Assembly (NCBI GenBank): GCA_038254365.1
Contig: JBBSGI010000067.1
Coordinates: 1-14,522 of the forward strand
Direction: 5' to 3'
From: JAWWPG01 sp038254365
GTDB taxonomy: Bacteria; Actinomycetota; Actinomycetes; Propionibacteriales; Nocardioidaceae
Length of the DNA stretch: 14,522 nucleotides
Shown piece after piece: positions 1 through 7,033 of this stretch. Within the stretch, counting starts at the first letter, position 1. Each line of letters begins with the position of its first letter. The notes below the pieces were generated by a model. It saw nothing but the letters and a program-made list of their open reading frames with translations, made no database searches and was not told the DNA's origin. Made by a program: the position numbers and the translations under genes.

Positions 1-1044
1 CAGATCGGCGGCATGTACGAGGGCGACATGTCCCGCAAGCGCACCCTGGTGGAGCACGGCTTCCGGCTGCCGAGCGCGATGGACAACCGGCCGCTGCGCT
101 GGGAGGAGTTCCTCGACCGGACCGGGCAGACCGTCTACCTGTCCGCCACCCCGGGGCCGTACGAGCTGGCCAAGGTCGAGACGACGGTCGAGCAGATCAT
201 CCGGCCGACCGGGCTGGTCGACCCCGAGGTGATCGTGAAGTCGACCAGGGGCCAGATCGACGATCTGATGGGGGAGATCAACGCGCGGGCCGAGCGCGGC
301 GAGCGTGTGCTGGTGACGACGCTCACCAAGAAGATGGCCGAGGACCTCACCGACTACCTGCTCGACAACAACATCCGCACCCGCTACCTCCACAGTGAGG
401 TCGACACCTTGCGCCGCATCGAGCTGCTGCGGGAGCTCAGGCTCGGCCAGTACGACGTGCTGGTCGGCATCAACCTGCTCCGGGAGGGTCTCGACCTCCC
501 GGAGGTGTCGCTGGTGGCCATCCTGGACGCCGACAAGGAAGGCTTCCTGCGCTCCGGCACCTCGCTGATCCAGACCATCGGCCGCGCGGCGCGAAACGTC
601 TCCGGCCAGGTCATCATGTACGCCGACCGGATCACCGACTCGATGGCGAAGGCGATCGACGAGACCAACCGCCGGCGGGCCAAGCAGGTCGCCTACAACG
701 AGGAGCGCGGGGTGGACCCCCAGCCGCTGCGCCGGCGGATCGCCGACATCACCGACATGCTGGCTCGTGAGAACGCCGACACCGAGGAGCTGCTCGGGGG
801 CGGCCGTCAGCAGTCCCGCGGCAAGTCGCCGGTGCCGGGGCTGTCCAGCAAGGCGGCGGGGCAGCCGGTGCGCGGACTGGCCGGTCTGCCGTCGAGAGAC
901 CTCGCCGACCTCATCCAGCAGCTGACCGACCAGATGAGGGCGGCCGCCGGGGAGCTGCAGTTCGAGGTCGCCGCCCGGCTGCGGGACGAGATCTCCGAGC
1001 TCAAGAAGGAGCTCCGTCAGATGGTGTCGGCCGGCGTGAGCTAA
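1..1044 (+). CDS. uvrB: UvrABC excinuclease subunit B, C-terminal part (5' end outside window)
   Basis: UvrB is the DNA-damage-verifying helicase-like subunit of nucleotide excision repair; it is loaded by UvrA and recruits UvrC. The reading frame is open from base 1 (QIGG before the first Met), so this is the C-terminal half, about 347 residues of a protein usually near 700. The sequence shows the UvrB-specific block YEGDMSRKRTLVEHGFRLPSA, then VYLSATPGPYE, the superfamily 2 helicase motifs V (VGINLLREGLDLPEVSLVAILDAD) split over codons near 155-175 and VI (QTIGRAARN), and a C-terminal UVR motif (coiled-coil UvrC-binding element) rich in FEVAARLRDEI. A low-complexity linker of about 45 residues precedes the UVR motif. 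No damage to the frame is seen. The next gene starts 27 bp downstream on the same strand. The identification is secure. Confidence 0.97.
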   Translation, partial: QIGGMYEGDMSRKRTLVEHGFRLPSAMDNRPLRWEEFLDRTGQTVYLSATPGPYELAKVETTVEQIIRPTGLVDPEVIVKSTRGQIDDLMGEINARAERGERVLVTTLTKKMAEDLTDYLLDNNIRTRYLHSEVDTLRRIELLRELRLGQYDVLVGINLLREGLDLPEVSLVAILDADKEGFLRSGTSLIQTIGRAARNVSGQVIMYADRITDSMAKAIDETNRRRAKQVAYNEERGVDPQPLRRRIADITDMLARENADTEELLGGGRQQSRGKSPVPGLSSKAAGQPVRGLAGLPSRDLADLIQQLTDQMRAAAGELQFEVAARLRDEISELKKELRQMVSAGVS

Positions 1045-1071
1045 CCGGCAGCCGCGACTACCCTGGGTTCC

Positions 1072-1338
1072 ATGACCGACGACGCCGAGGCGCAGCGCAC
1101 CTTCACCGAGGACGAGATGCGCGACTACAACCCCCAGCCGTGCCAGACCTGCGGCCAGCCGACGATGCAGTACGAGTTCGAGGACACCGCCGACTCCCAC
1201 GGCCTCCCGCGTGTCACATTCGTCCTGGCGCGGAGCATCTGCACCCAACCGAACTGCGCTTCCCGCGGTGGCTCTGAGGGCGCAGAAGGCACTGAGGCCG
1301 GAACAGGGTCGTCCACGGCCGACGGGGCCGTCGTCTAG
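1072..1338 (+). CDS. Small hypothetical protein with CxxC and CX4C cysteine pairs
   Basis: I do not recognise a named family for this 88-residue protein. It has an acidic N-terminus, then C24-Q-T-C27, a stretch with FEDTADSHGLPRVTF, and C57-TQPN-C62; the four cysteines could form a small zinc-ribbon-like site (inference). The last 25 residues are Gly/Ser/Glu/Ala-rich and probably disordered. There is no signal peptide or membrane segment. The ATG lies 27 bp after the uvrB stop, so it may be co-transcribed with uvrB; no terminator is visible between them. Codon use is G/C-rich at third positions in this frame, and the ordered cysteine spacing argues for a real gene rather than a chance ORF. 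Confidence 0.7.
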   Translation: MTDDAEAQRTFTEDEMRDYNPQPCQTCGQPTMQYEFEDTADSHGLPRVTFVLARSICTQPNCASRGGSEGAEGTEAGTGSSTADGAVV

Positions 1339-1388
1339 CTCCGACGGAACTGATGCAGCAGACGTGAGCTGACGGGCAGACTGGGCGG

Positions 1389-2780
1389 ATGGACGACCGA
1401 CTTGCTGCCCTCGACCGTGCCCACACCCACGCCGCCGAGTTCCTCGGCTCACTGGACGCGCGCCCGGTGTGGCCCCGCGCTGGCATCGCCGAGATGATGG
1501 CGGCGCTCGGCGGTCCGCTGGCCTCCGCCGGCGTGCCGGCGACCCAGGTCGTCGACGAGCTCGCGGCCGCGGCCGACGCGGGTCTGGTCGCGATCCCGGG
1601 AGGCCGGTTCTTCGGGTTCGTGATCGGTGGGGGGCTGCCGGCCGCCCTCGCCGCCGACTGGCTGACCTCGGTGTGGGACCAGAACGCCGGTCTCACCTCC
1701 ATGAGCCCGGCTGCTGCCGCCGCCGAGGTGGTCGCGGGGGAGTGGCTGCTCGACCTGTTCGGGCTGCCACGGCGAAGCTCGGTCGGGTTCGTCACCGGCG
1801 GCATGATGGCGAACTTCAGCTGCCTGGCCGCGGCCCGGCACGCGGTCCTGGCCAAGGCGGGGTGGGACGTCGCCGGGCGGGGCATGGTGGGTGGCCCACG
1901 GGTCCGCCTCGTCGTCGGTGCCGACCGTCACGACACCATCGACCGCGCCGCCCGCTTCCTGGGTCTCGGCCGGGAGAACGTCGTACCCGTCGAGAGCGAC
2001 GGCGAGGGCCGGATGTCCGCGGAGGCCCTCGCCTCGACGCTCGGGTCGGACACCGGGCCGGCGATCGTCTGCCTGCAGGCGGGGGAGGTGCACACCGGTG
2101 CCTTCGACCCGTTCGGGCCGCTCATCGAGATCGCCCGGCGGCACGACGCCTGGGTGCACGTCGACGGCGCCTTCGGACTCTGGGCGGGGGCGGCCCCGAG
2201 CACCCGAGCGCTGATCGCCGGCGTGCAGGCCGCGGACTCCTGGTCCACCGACGCCCACAAGACGCTGAACGTCCCGTACGACTCGGGGATCGCCATCGTG
2301 GCCGACCCGATCTGGTCCCGGGCGGCCTTCGGGGTGGAGGCCGACTACCTGATCGCCGCCGTGGGCGACCCGTTCGAGCGGACCCCCGAGTTCTCGCGGC
2401 GGGCCCGCGGCTTCCCGGTCTGGGCCGCTCTTCGCAGCCTCGGCACGGCCGGCGTCGCCGAGCTGGTGGAGCGGCTCTGTGCCAACGCCCAACGGATGGC
2501 CGAGGGCCTGCGCGCGATCGGGGGCCTCGACGTGGTGAACGACGTCGTCTTCACCCAGGTTGTACTGCGCTGCGGCGACGACGAGACGACCCGCGAGCTG
2601 GGCCGGCGAGTCCTCGCCGACGGCACCTGCGTCATCACCCCGGGACAGTGGCGCGGCCGGGCGATCCAGCGGTGTTCGATGTCGTCCTGGCGGACGACCG
2701 AGGCGGACGTCGACGCTTCGGTCGAGGCGATCGGGCGGATCCTGGCTGGCCTGCACGGCGGCCGCCGCATCTCGCACTGA
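1389..2780 (+). CDS. PLP-dependent group II decarboxylase family protein (aromatic-L-amino-acid/glutamate decarboxylase-like)
   Basis: This 463-residue protein belongs to the fold-type I PLP enzymes of the group II decarboxylase family (DDC, GAD, HDC, TyrDC). Visible motifs in order: the cofactor-phosphate region GFVTGGMMANFS around residue 133, HVDGAFGLW with H257 and D259 (the Asp that contacts the pyridine nitrogen), and DAHKTLNVPYDSG with K291 as the Schiff-base lysine. The length fits the bacterial branch. Family members decarboxylate amino acids, but some are aldehyde synthases or aminotransferase-like, so the substrate cannot be read from sequence. The protein is soluble, with no signal peptide. 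It begins 50 bp after the upstream small ORF with only a weak purine-rich site before the ATG, and is followed by a MOSC pseudogene. Long open frames on both strands inside it are GC-rich shadows. Confidence 0.92.
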   Translation: MDDRLAALDRAHTHAAEFLGSLDARPVWPRAGIAEMMAALGGPLASAGVPATQVVDELAAAADAGLVAIPGGRFFGFVIGGGLPAALAADWLTSVWDQNAGLTSMSPAAAAAEVVAGEWLLDLFGLPRRSSVGFVTGGMMANFSCLAAARHAVLAKAGWDVAGRGMVGGPRVRLVVGADRHDTIDRAARFLGLGRENVVPVESDGEGRMSAEALASTLGSDTGPAIVCLQAGEVHTGAFDPFGPLIEIARRHDAWVHVDGAFGLWAGAAPSTRALIAGVQAADSWSTDAHKTLNVPYDSGIAIVADPIWSRAAFGVEADYLIAAVGDPFERTPEFSRRARGFPVWAALRSLGTAGVAELVERLCANAQRMAEGLRAIGGLDVVNDVVFTQVVLRCGDDETTRELGRRVLADGTCVITPGQWRGRAIQRCSMSSWRTTEADVDASVEAIGRILAGLHGGRRISH

Positions 2781-2857
2781 CGCTGGCCTGGTGACAGCCG
2801 GCGCGATCGAGGGATTTCGATCAAGTGAGACTTCGTGATCCGGGGCAGGCTGAGGGC

Positions 2858-3200
2858 ATGAGAGCTGCCCGGCTGGAAGCCGTGAACGTCGTGCACGAGG
2901 TTCGGCCCGGATACTTCCACGACACTGCCATCGACAAGCGGCCCGTGCCCGGGCCGGTCGAGGTCACCACGCTCGATCTTGTCGGTGACCGTCAGATGGA
3001 CAGCAGCCACGGCGGTCCTGACAAGGCGGTGTAAAGCGAGCATCACGGTCGTCGCCCGGCCGGACCACGACGTGACCGTGGCGACGCTGGCCGGCCGTCC
3101 GGAGCCCGACCAGATGCGCCGTCTGCTCGAGTCGGAGGTCTCCCTGGCCGGCAACGTCCGGGCTAGGGCGAAGCGGACTGCCGCCCGCCTGGCACACTAG
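2858..3200 (+). pseudogene. Remnant of a MOSC-domain (YiiM-like) protein with internal deletion and frame change
   Basis: Two pieces of one protein family lie end to end in different frames. The first (2858-3034, 58 codons from ATG) matches the N-terminus of YiiM-type MOSC proteins: RLEAVNVVHEV, then KRPVPGPVEVTTLDLVGD, ending in HGGPDKAV, where intact proteins continue with a Tyr-Ala-Tyr segment; here a TAA follows at once. The second piece, in the frame ending TAG at 3200, reads ITVVARPDHDVTVATL then an Arg/Ala-rich helix ending AARLAH, which fits the C-terminus of the same family. About 100 middle residues, including the conserved MOSC core and its cysteine, are missing. MOSC proteins bind molybdenum-cofactor-type sulfur ligands; this copy should not function. 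The reading is from remembered family sequences; confidence in the N-terminal part is higher. Confidence 0.8.
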
Positions 3201-3205
3201 CGGGA

Positions 3206-3298
3206 TCGGAGGGGAGTATTCCCCGACAGCTGCGCCGTCATCACGGGCCTCGCCCCGGTGCAGCGGGCTCGGCAACGCCGAGCGGAAGAGACCTCCGG
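3206..3298 (+). promoter_or_regulatory. yybP-ykoY manganese riboswitch aptamer
   Basis: The leader of terC shows the hallmarks of this Mn2+-sensing RNA. The closing stem P1 pairs CGGAGG (3207-3212) with CCTCCG (3292-3297). The 5' conserved loop strand GGGGAGTA is at 3211-3218 and the 3' one, GAGACC, at 3288-3293. A second stem pairs GCTGC (3229-3233) with GCAGC (3260-3264) and encloses CCGT-CATC-ACGG (3235-3246), which carries the GTCATCAC string common in this class. A 7-bp hairpin GCTCGGC-AAC-GCCGAGC sits at 3267-3283. Position directly upstream of a TerC gene is the classical context of the class. Exact helix limits are by eye. Confidence 0.88.
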
Positions 3299-3345
3299 AG
3301 CAATGTCATGACACGCGCTTGGACGGGCGCACGACGCTCCGGAGG
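3292..3345 (+). promoter_or_regulatory. Riboswitch expression platform: anti-Shine-Dalgarno pairing for terC
   Basis: CCTCCGGAGC at 3292-3301 is the perfect reverse complement of GCTCCGGAGG at 3336-3345. The second strand contains the terC Shine-Dalgarno GGAGG (3341-3345), 6 nt before the ATG at 3352. The first six bases of the upstream strand (3292-3297) are also the 3' side of riboswitch stem P1. The two pairings exclude each other: a folded Mn2+-bound aptamer would hold CCTCCG in P1 and free the ribosome site, while the free RNA would mask it. This predicts a translational ON switch. The pairing is seen directly; the direction of control is inference from known mntP/alx-type switches. Confidence 0.75.
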
Positions 3346-3351
3346 ATCATC

Positions 3352-4350
3352 ATGGATGTCAGCACCTGGGTGTGGTGGACGACGATCGCGGTCACGATGA
3401 GCATCATGCTCTTCGACGTGGTCGTCATCGGGCGGCGGCCGCACGAGCCCTCCACCCGTGAGGTGACGGCGGCCCTGGCGGTCTACGTCGGCGCCGCCGT
3501 CGTCTTCGGCCTCGGGGTCCTCTACTTCGCCGGATCCCGTTCGGGCACCGAGTTCTTCGCCGGCTGGCTCACCGAGTACTCGCTGTCGATCGACAACCTG
3601 TTCATCTTCATCATCATCCTGAACCGGTTCGCCGTCCCCCGTGAGCTCCAGCAGTCGGCGCTCATGGTCGGGATCGTGCTCGCCCTCCTGATGCGGGGGG
3701 TGTTCATCGCCGTCGGGGCGGCCGCGATCAACCAGTTCAGCTGGGTCTTCTACGTGTTCGGCGCGTTCCTCGTCTACACGGCCGTCGGTCTGGCCCGCAA
3801 CGGCGCCGGCCACGACGAAGAGGGGGACGGGTACGACGACAACCGGCTGGTGAAGGCCGTGGAGCGGCGACTGCCGGCCACCACCGAGTATCACGGGACG
3901 AAGATGTTCGCGCGGGAGAACGGCACCCGGGTCATCACGCCGATGTTCGTCGTCATCGTCACGCTGGGTACCACCGACCTGCTGTTCGCGCTCGACTCGA
4001 TCCCGGCGATCTACGGCCTGACCAACGAGGCGTACCTGGTCCTGACCGCGAACATCTTCGCGCTGATGGGCCTGCGCCAGCTCTACTTCCTCATCGGCGG
4101 CCTGCTGCAGCGTCTGATCTACCTGTCGTACGGGCTGGCGTTTCTGCTGGGGTTCATCGGCGTCAAGCTGGTGCTGCACGCCATGCACGAGAACGAGCTG
4201 CCGTTCGTCAACGGTGGCGAGCCGGTCGGCTGGGCTCCCGAGATCCCCCTCTGGCTCTCCCTCGGAACGATCGTGGCGACCTTGGCCGTCACGACCGTCG
4301 CCAGCCTGCTCGTGTCCGGGCGGCGCTCACCTGGTCACGTGCCTCGATAG
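3352..4350 (+). CDS. TerC/Alx-family integral membrane protein, probable manganese exporter
   Basis: This 332-residue polytopic membrane protein of the TerC family has several hydrophobic segments (about 8-26, 38-60, 83-91, 103-124, 130-147, 196-222, 228-250, 256-276, 300-322). Its acidic signatures are conserved: EYSLSIDNLFIF with E75, D81 and N82, and TDLLFALDSIPAI with D209 and D215. These residues are thought to carry divalent metal in TerC/Alx/MeeF proteins, several of which export Mn2+. A charged cytoplasmic loop spans about 150-190. The ATG at 3352 is chosen because GGAGG lies 6 nt upstream; a TTG in frame at 3319 would add 11 residues but would sit inside the riboswitch expression platform. 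The Mn2+ riboswitch leader strongly supports a role in manganese export. The gene converges with the following operon across a GC-rich hairpin. Confidence 0.95.
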   Translation: MDVSTWVWWTTIAVTMSIMLFDVVVIGRRPHEPSTREVTAALAVYVGAAVVFGLGVLYFAGSRSGTEFFAGWLTEYSLSIDNLFIFIIILNRFAVPRELQQSALMVGIVLALLMRGVFIAVGAAAINQFSWVFYVFGAFLVYTAVGLARNGAGHDEEGDGYDDNRLVKAVERRLPATTEYHGTKMFARENGTRVITPMFVVIVTLGTTDLLFALDSIPAIYGLTNEAYLVLTANIFALMGLRQLYFLIGGLLQRLIYLSYGLAFLLGFIGVKLVLHAMHENELPFVNGGEPVGWAPEIPLWLSLGTIVATLAVTTVASLLVSGRRSPGHVPR

Positions 4351-4351
4351 G

Positions 4352-4373
4352 CCCGGTCGCGGCGAGGACCGGG
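4352..4373. terminator. GC-rich hairpin between convergent genes, possible bidirectional terminator
   Basis: CCCGGTC (4352-4358) and GACCGGG (4367-4373) form a perfect 7-bp stem with an 8-nt loop in the 42-bp gap between the TerC stop and the NlpC/P60 stop. There is no T-tract on either side, so it would be an actinobacterial-type hairpin lacking the U run. The stem and its location are seen; the function is inference. Confidence 0.45.
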
Positions 4374-4392
4374 GGTCGCACCGAACAGCGTT

Positions 4393-5121
4393 TCAGGTCC
4401 CGAATCGACCGACCGCCGACAGGGTCGCCAACCGGCCCGTTGTCAGCGGGGCGTCCTCGATGAGCCGCCCGCTCTCCGGGGCGTGCAGCATCATGCGGAG
4501 GCCCGTAACGAAGCCGACGTGGTAGACGAAACCGTCCGGACGGGCGAAAAAGTAGAGGTCTCCCGGTTGCTCCTCGCCGAGCGGCACCGGAGTGGCCGCC
4601 GCCCACTGGTCGTGCGCGTCGCGGGGGACGACCACCCCGACCCGTCGGTAGGTGTGGTGGACCAGTCCCGAGCAGTCGAGCCCGTACGGCGTCGTACCGC
4701 CCCACAGGTAGGGCAAGCCGAGATGCTCGCGGGCCGCCCGGGTGATGGAGAGCGGGTCGGCGGTGAGACCGTCCGGGGCGGGACCGGACCGACCTGCGCC
4801 CTGTGGCGCGACGTGGTCTCTCCGCACCCACATCGGGTAGCCGCCCGGGTCGAGCGCCGACGGCTGCCACGGAGCCAGCACCCGAAGCCAGTCGCCGGCC
4901 TCCTCCACCAGCACGGCGGGCTCGCCGGCGCTGAGCTGGGTGAGGGTGCGGCCGTGCAGGCCGAGCCTGCCGTCAGGACCGGACCGGTCCAGCGCCGCCA
5001 GCCAGCCCAAGATGTCGGGAACAGCGGCCAGCGCCGGAGCGTCGACCTCGCGTGGTGCGTCGGGCCCGGTCCATCCGGTGCATACCTGCACCGTCGCGAC
5101 CATCATGGTCAGCGTGGTCAT
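4393..5121 (-). CDS. NlpC/P60 family murein-peptide endopeptidase, YkfC-like (gamma-D-Glu-L-diamino acid hydrolase)
   Basis: A 242-residue cysteine peptidase. Residues about 1-105 form SH3b-type domains in the arrangement known from YkfC: VATVQVCTGWTGPDAPREVD, then VLVEEAGDWLRVLAP and GYPMWVRRDHV. The catalytic NlpC/P60 domain follows, with LDCSG (C150), HVGFV (H201) and LHAPESG (H213). YkfC cleaves L-Ala-gamma-D-Glu from the following diamino acid in free murein peptides, working with a dipeptide epimerase. No signal peptide or lipobox is evident, so a cytosolic recycling role is likely. The ATG at 5121 overlaps the epimerase stop as ATGA and has GGAGGG about 6 nt upstream inside the epimerase gene, which fixes the start; longer in-frame extension to 5382 is a shadow of that gene. 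Last gene of the operon. Confidence 0.92.
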   Translation of the reverse strand: MTTLTMMVATVQVCTGWTGPDAPREVDAPALAAVPDILGWLAALDRSGPDGRLGLHGRTLTQLSAGEPAVLVEEAGDWLRVLAPWQPSALDPGGYPMWVRRDHVAPQGAGRSGPAPDGLTADPLSITRAAREHLGLPYLWGGTTPYGLDCSGLVHHTYRRVGVVVPRDAHDQWAAATPVPLGEEQPGDLYFFARPDGFVYHVGFVTGLRMMLHAPESGRLIEDAPLTTGRLATLSAVGRFGT

Positions 5122-6191
5122 GCCAGACCCTCCACCCCGAGGCCAGGGCCGGAGGGCAGCACCACGGTGGCGCCGTCGTACCGGATCCCCCCGACGACCG
5201 GACTGGACGCGGTCCACCAGGCGGCGTCGAGGTCGCTCACCAGGGTCGAGCCGACTGCGGCGACGAGGGACGCGGCGGCGCCCACGCCGACCGGGCCTTC
5301 CATCATCGACCCGACGATGAAGCCGATACCGTTCGCCTCGGCAAGGCCGACCATCGCCAGCGCGGTGGAGAGACCGCCGCATTTGGCCAGCTTGATGTTC
5401 ACCAGGTCGGCGGAGCCGTGCTCGATGACCGATGACAGGTCGCGCAGCCCGAAGACGCTCTCGTCGGCCATCACCGGCGTCGCGACCGCCGCAGTCACCC
5501 GGGCCAGCCCCCGCAGGTCGTGAGCCGCGACGGGCTGCTCAACGAACTCCAGGCCGACCCCGGCATCCTCGAGCGCCCGGATCACCCACACCGCCTCCCG
5601 CGGCGTCCAGCCCTGATTGGCATCCACCCGGATCGGTACGTCGGGGCCAACGGCCTCGCGGACACTGCGGACGCGTGCCACGTCGGAGTCAGCGTCGACG
5701 CCCACCTTGATCTTGAGGACCCGGAACCCGTCGGCGACCCGCTTCGCGGCGGTATCGGCGAGCTCCTCCGGGTTACCCGCACTGACGGTGACGTCGGTCT
5801 CCACGGCGGAGCGCGTGGTACCGAGAAACCGGGGGAGCGAGACACCGAGGCGGCGGGCCGCGAGGTCGTGGAGCGCCACGTCGATGGCGGCTCTGGCACC
5901 GAAGTTGCCGACGACTGCCGCTGCCACGTCGTGCGTCAGGTCATGGAGGTCATCGGTTGACCGGCCCCGGACCACGTCGGCTAGGGGACCAGAGACGCAG
6001 GCGTCCGCTCCCGCCAGCGACTCCCCGCTCACCCGCCAGACCTGCGGCGCCTCACCGAATCCACGCCCTCCGTCGGAGTCGACGAGCTCGACGACCAGCG
6101 TCTCGAGCCGGCTGGTCGTGCGGAGCGCGGTCACGAACGGCGTGTGCAGCGGGGCGACCAGCCGGTGGGTGCGCACCTCGACGATGCTCAC
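5118..6191 (-). CDS. Dipeptide epimerase (L-Ala-D/L-Glu epimerase, enolase superfamily)
   Basis: This 357-residue enolase-superfamily enzyme matches the L-Ala-D/L-Glu epimerase group (YcjG/YkfB). Catalytic lysines are K160-I-K162 and K267 (NIKL). Metal ligands are D190 (VDANQGW), E218 (FVEQP) and D243 (MADES). The DxD motif D320-L-D322, which binds the dipeptide amino group in this group, and the GSMMEGPVG loop (294-302) are present. It would convert L-Ala-D-Glu released from murein peptide into L-Ala-L-Glu for general peptidases. The GTG at 6191 overlaps the upstream serine hydrolase stop as GTGA, and its own stop overlaps the NlpC/P60 start as ATGA, so translation is probably coupled on both sides. 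An open extension to 6950 in this frame runs under the hydrolase gene and is rejected. Confidence 0.94.
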   Translation of the reverse strand: MSIVEVRTHRLVAPLHTPFVTALRTTSRLETLVVELVDSDGGRGFGEAPQVWRVSGESLAGADACVSGPLADVVRGRSTDDLHDLTHDVAAAVVGNFGARAAIDVALHDLAARRLGVSLPRFLGTTRSAVETDVTVSAGNPEELADTAAKRVADGFRVLKIKVGVDADSDVARVRSVREAVGPDVPIRVDANQGWTPREAVWVIRALEDAGVGLEFVEQPVAAHDLRGLARVTAAVATPVMADESVFGLRDLSSVIEHGSADLVNIKLAKCGGLSTALAMVGLAEANGIGFIVGSMMEGPVGVGAAASLVAAVGSTLVSDLDAAWWTASSPVVGGIRYDGATVVLPSGPGLGVEGLA

Positions 6192-7012
6192 GAGAGCTCG
6201 CTCCGGTCCTGCCAGGACGCGGCGGCCGCCCGGGCGATCAGCTCGAGCGACTCTTGCTCCGGCAGCTCCGCCGTCGTACAGACGACAAGACGGTACGGTG
6301 CGCAGTCCTCCGGGAAGATGATGGCCGCGTCGTGCGAGATGGCCGTGACCCAGCCGGACTTGTGGGCGACCTTGGTGCCGGGCGGCAGCCCGGCCGGGAT
6401 CGCGTCGTTGATCTGCTGGGCGGCCAGGGTGGCGAGGATCTCGTCGCATGACTCCGCCGTAGCGACCCGGTGCGCGGCCAGCTCGCCGAGCGTGTGGGCG
6501 AGGTCGGCGGCTGTGACCAGGTTCTGGAAGCCGGCTTCGCGGGCTGGTGCGTCCTCGATGCCGCGGGCGACGACGCTCGCGGTGGTCCCGATGACCACCA
6601 GCGTCTTCTCGACCGAGGCCAGCCCGACCGCCTCCAGCAGCAGGTTGGTCGCGAGGTTGCCCGACCGCACGATTGCCCGGTTCGCCAGCCAGCGCAGGGA
6701 TACCTCGGTGCCGATGCGCCGCCACGTCTCCTCGTCGCTGTCCTCGGACCGGTCCATCTCGAAACGCGCTCCGTCCACGACGGAGTCGAAGTCGCTGTGC
6801 ACGATGACCAGGTCGTCGAGGTCGAGAGACGCCTCGTCGGAGCGGCGGTAGGCCGCGATGACGAGCGCGAGCTTCATCGTGCTGGCGGCGTAGTGCTGCT
6901 CGTCTGCCTGGTGCGCGAGGGTCGGCGGGCCGTCGAGGGGCCCGGCCCATACCGAGTACGTCCCGCCCTCGGGGAGGCCTTCGACGTACGACGTGAGAGC
7001 CGGGGTGGTCAC
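6188..7012 (-). CDS. Class A beta-lactamase-like serine hydrolase (penicillin-binding-protein fold)
   Basis: A 274-residue serine hydrolase of the beta-lactamase/transpeptidase superfamily. The three active-site elements are in order: S44-T-M-K47 (SxxK), S117-G-N119 (SxN) and K218-S-G220 (KTG-type). R150-GIED resembles the omega-loop region, but a firm equivalent of the class A Glu166 cannot be assigned without a structure alignment. There is no signal peptide, unlike secreted beta-lactamases, so it is probably cytosolic. It is the first gene of an operon with a dipeptide epimerase and a YkfC-like peptidase, in the place where Bacillus ykfA encodes an LD-carboxypeptidase; an amidase or carboxypeptidase acting on murein peptides is the simplest inference. 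The GTG start at 7012 has no good Shine-Dalgarno and may be read leaderless. A partial copy of its 5' end lies at 10204-10308. Confidence 0.88.
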   Translation of the reverse strand: MTTPALTSYVEGLPEGGTYSVWAGPLDGPPTLAHQADEQHYAASTMKLALVIAAYRRSDEASLDLDDLVIVHSDFDSVVDGARFEMDRSEDSDEETWRRIGTEVSLRWLANRAIVRSGNLATNLLLEAVGLASVEKTLVVIGTTASVVARGIEDAPAREAGFQNLVTAADLAHTLGELAAHRVATAESCDEILATLAAQQINDAIPAGLPPGTKVAHKSGWVTAISHDAAIIFPEDCAPYRLVVCTTAELPEQESLELIARAAAASWQDRSELS

Positions 7013-7014
7013 GG
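6911..7014 (-). repeat. Direct repeat copy A: 5' end of the serine hydrolase gene
   Basis: These 104 bp cover the first codons of the functional serine hydrolase gene and two bases upstream of its GTG. They match 10204-10308 in the same orientation with seven substitutions and a one-base insertion, about 92% identity by hand alignment. Homology stops just outside the start codon, so the candidate promoter is not shared. Confidence 0.85.
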
Positions 7015-7033
7015 GCTCACCCTAGTGTGAGCC
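7014..7033. promoter_or_regulatory. 20-bp interrupted palindrome next to the serine hydrolase start, possible operator
   Basis: GGCTCAC (7014-7020) and GTGAGCC (7027-7033) form a perfect 7-bp inverted repeat around 6 bases, one base away from the GTG start codon region on the - strand. It covers the candidate -10 element. A repressor dimer or an RNA hairpin could act here. The repeat is seen; the role is inference. Confidence 0.4.

Noticed and set aside
1449..2777. Open frames of 441-442 codons on both strands inside the decarboxylase gene
   Set aside because: Their products are low-complexity Arg/Gly/Pro-rich sequence without family motifs, a usual result of G/C-rich third positions; the 463-residue frame has clear PLP-enzyme motifs.
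2805..2822. GATCGA-N6-TCGATC inverted repeat after the decarboxylase
   Set aside because: It is only six A/T-containing pairs with no T-tract; too weak to call a terminator.
2858..3200. Programmed frameshift in the MOSC gene
   Set aside because: The middle ~100 residues are missing, so no shift at the junction would restore a full protein; a deletion explains it better.
3319..3351. TTG start for TerC at 3319
   Set aside because: It has no Shine-Dalgarno and lies in the expression platform; the ATG at 3352 has GGAGG at ideal spacing.
3241..4188. Antisense frame of 315 codons over the TerC gene
   Set aside because: The translation is Asp/Arg/Glu/His-rich shadow sequence and runs through the riboswitch; TerC motifs are on the other strand.
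4483..5523. + strand frame of 346 codons over the NlpC/P60 and epimerase genes
   Set aside because: There are no recognisable motifs, and both genes on the - strand are well supported.
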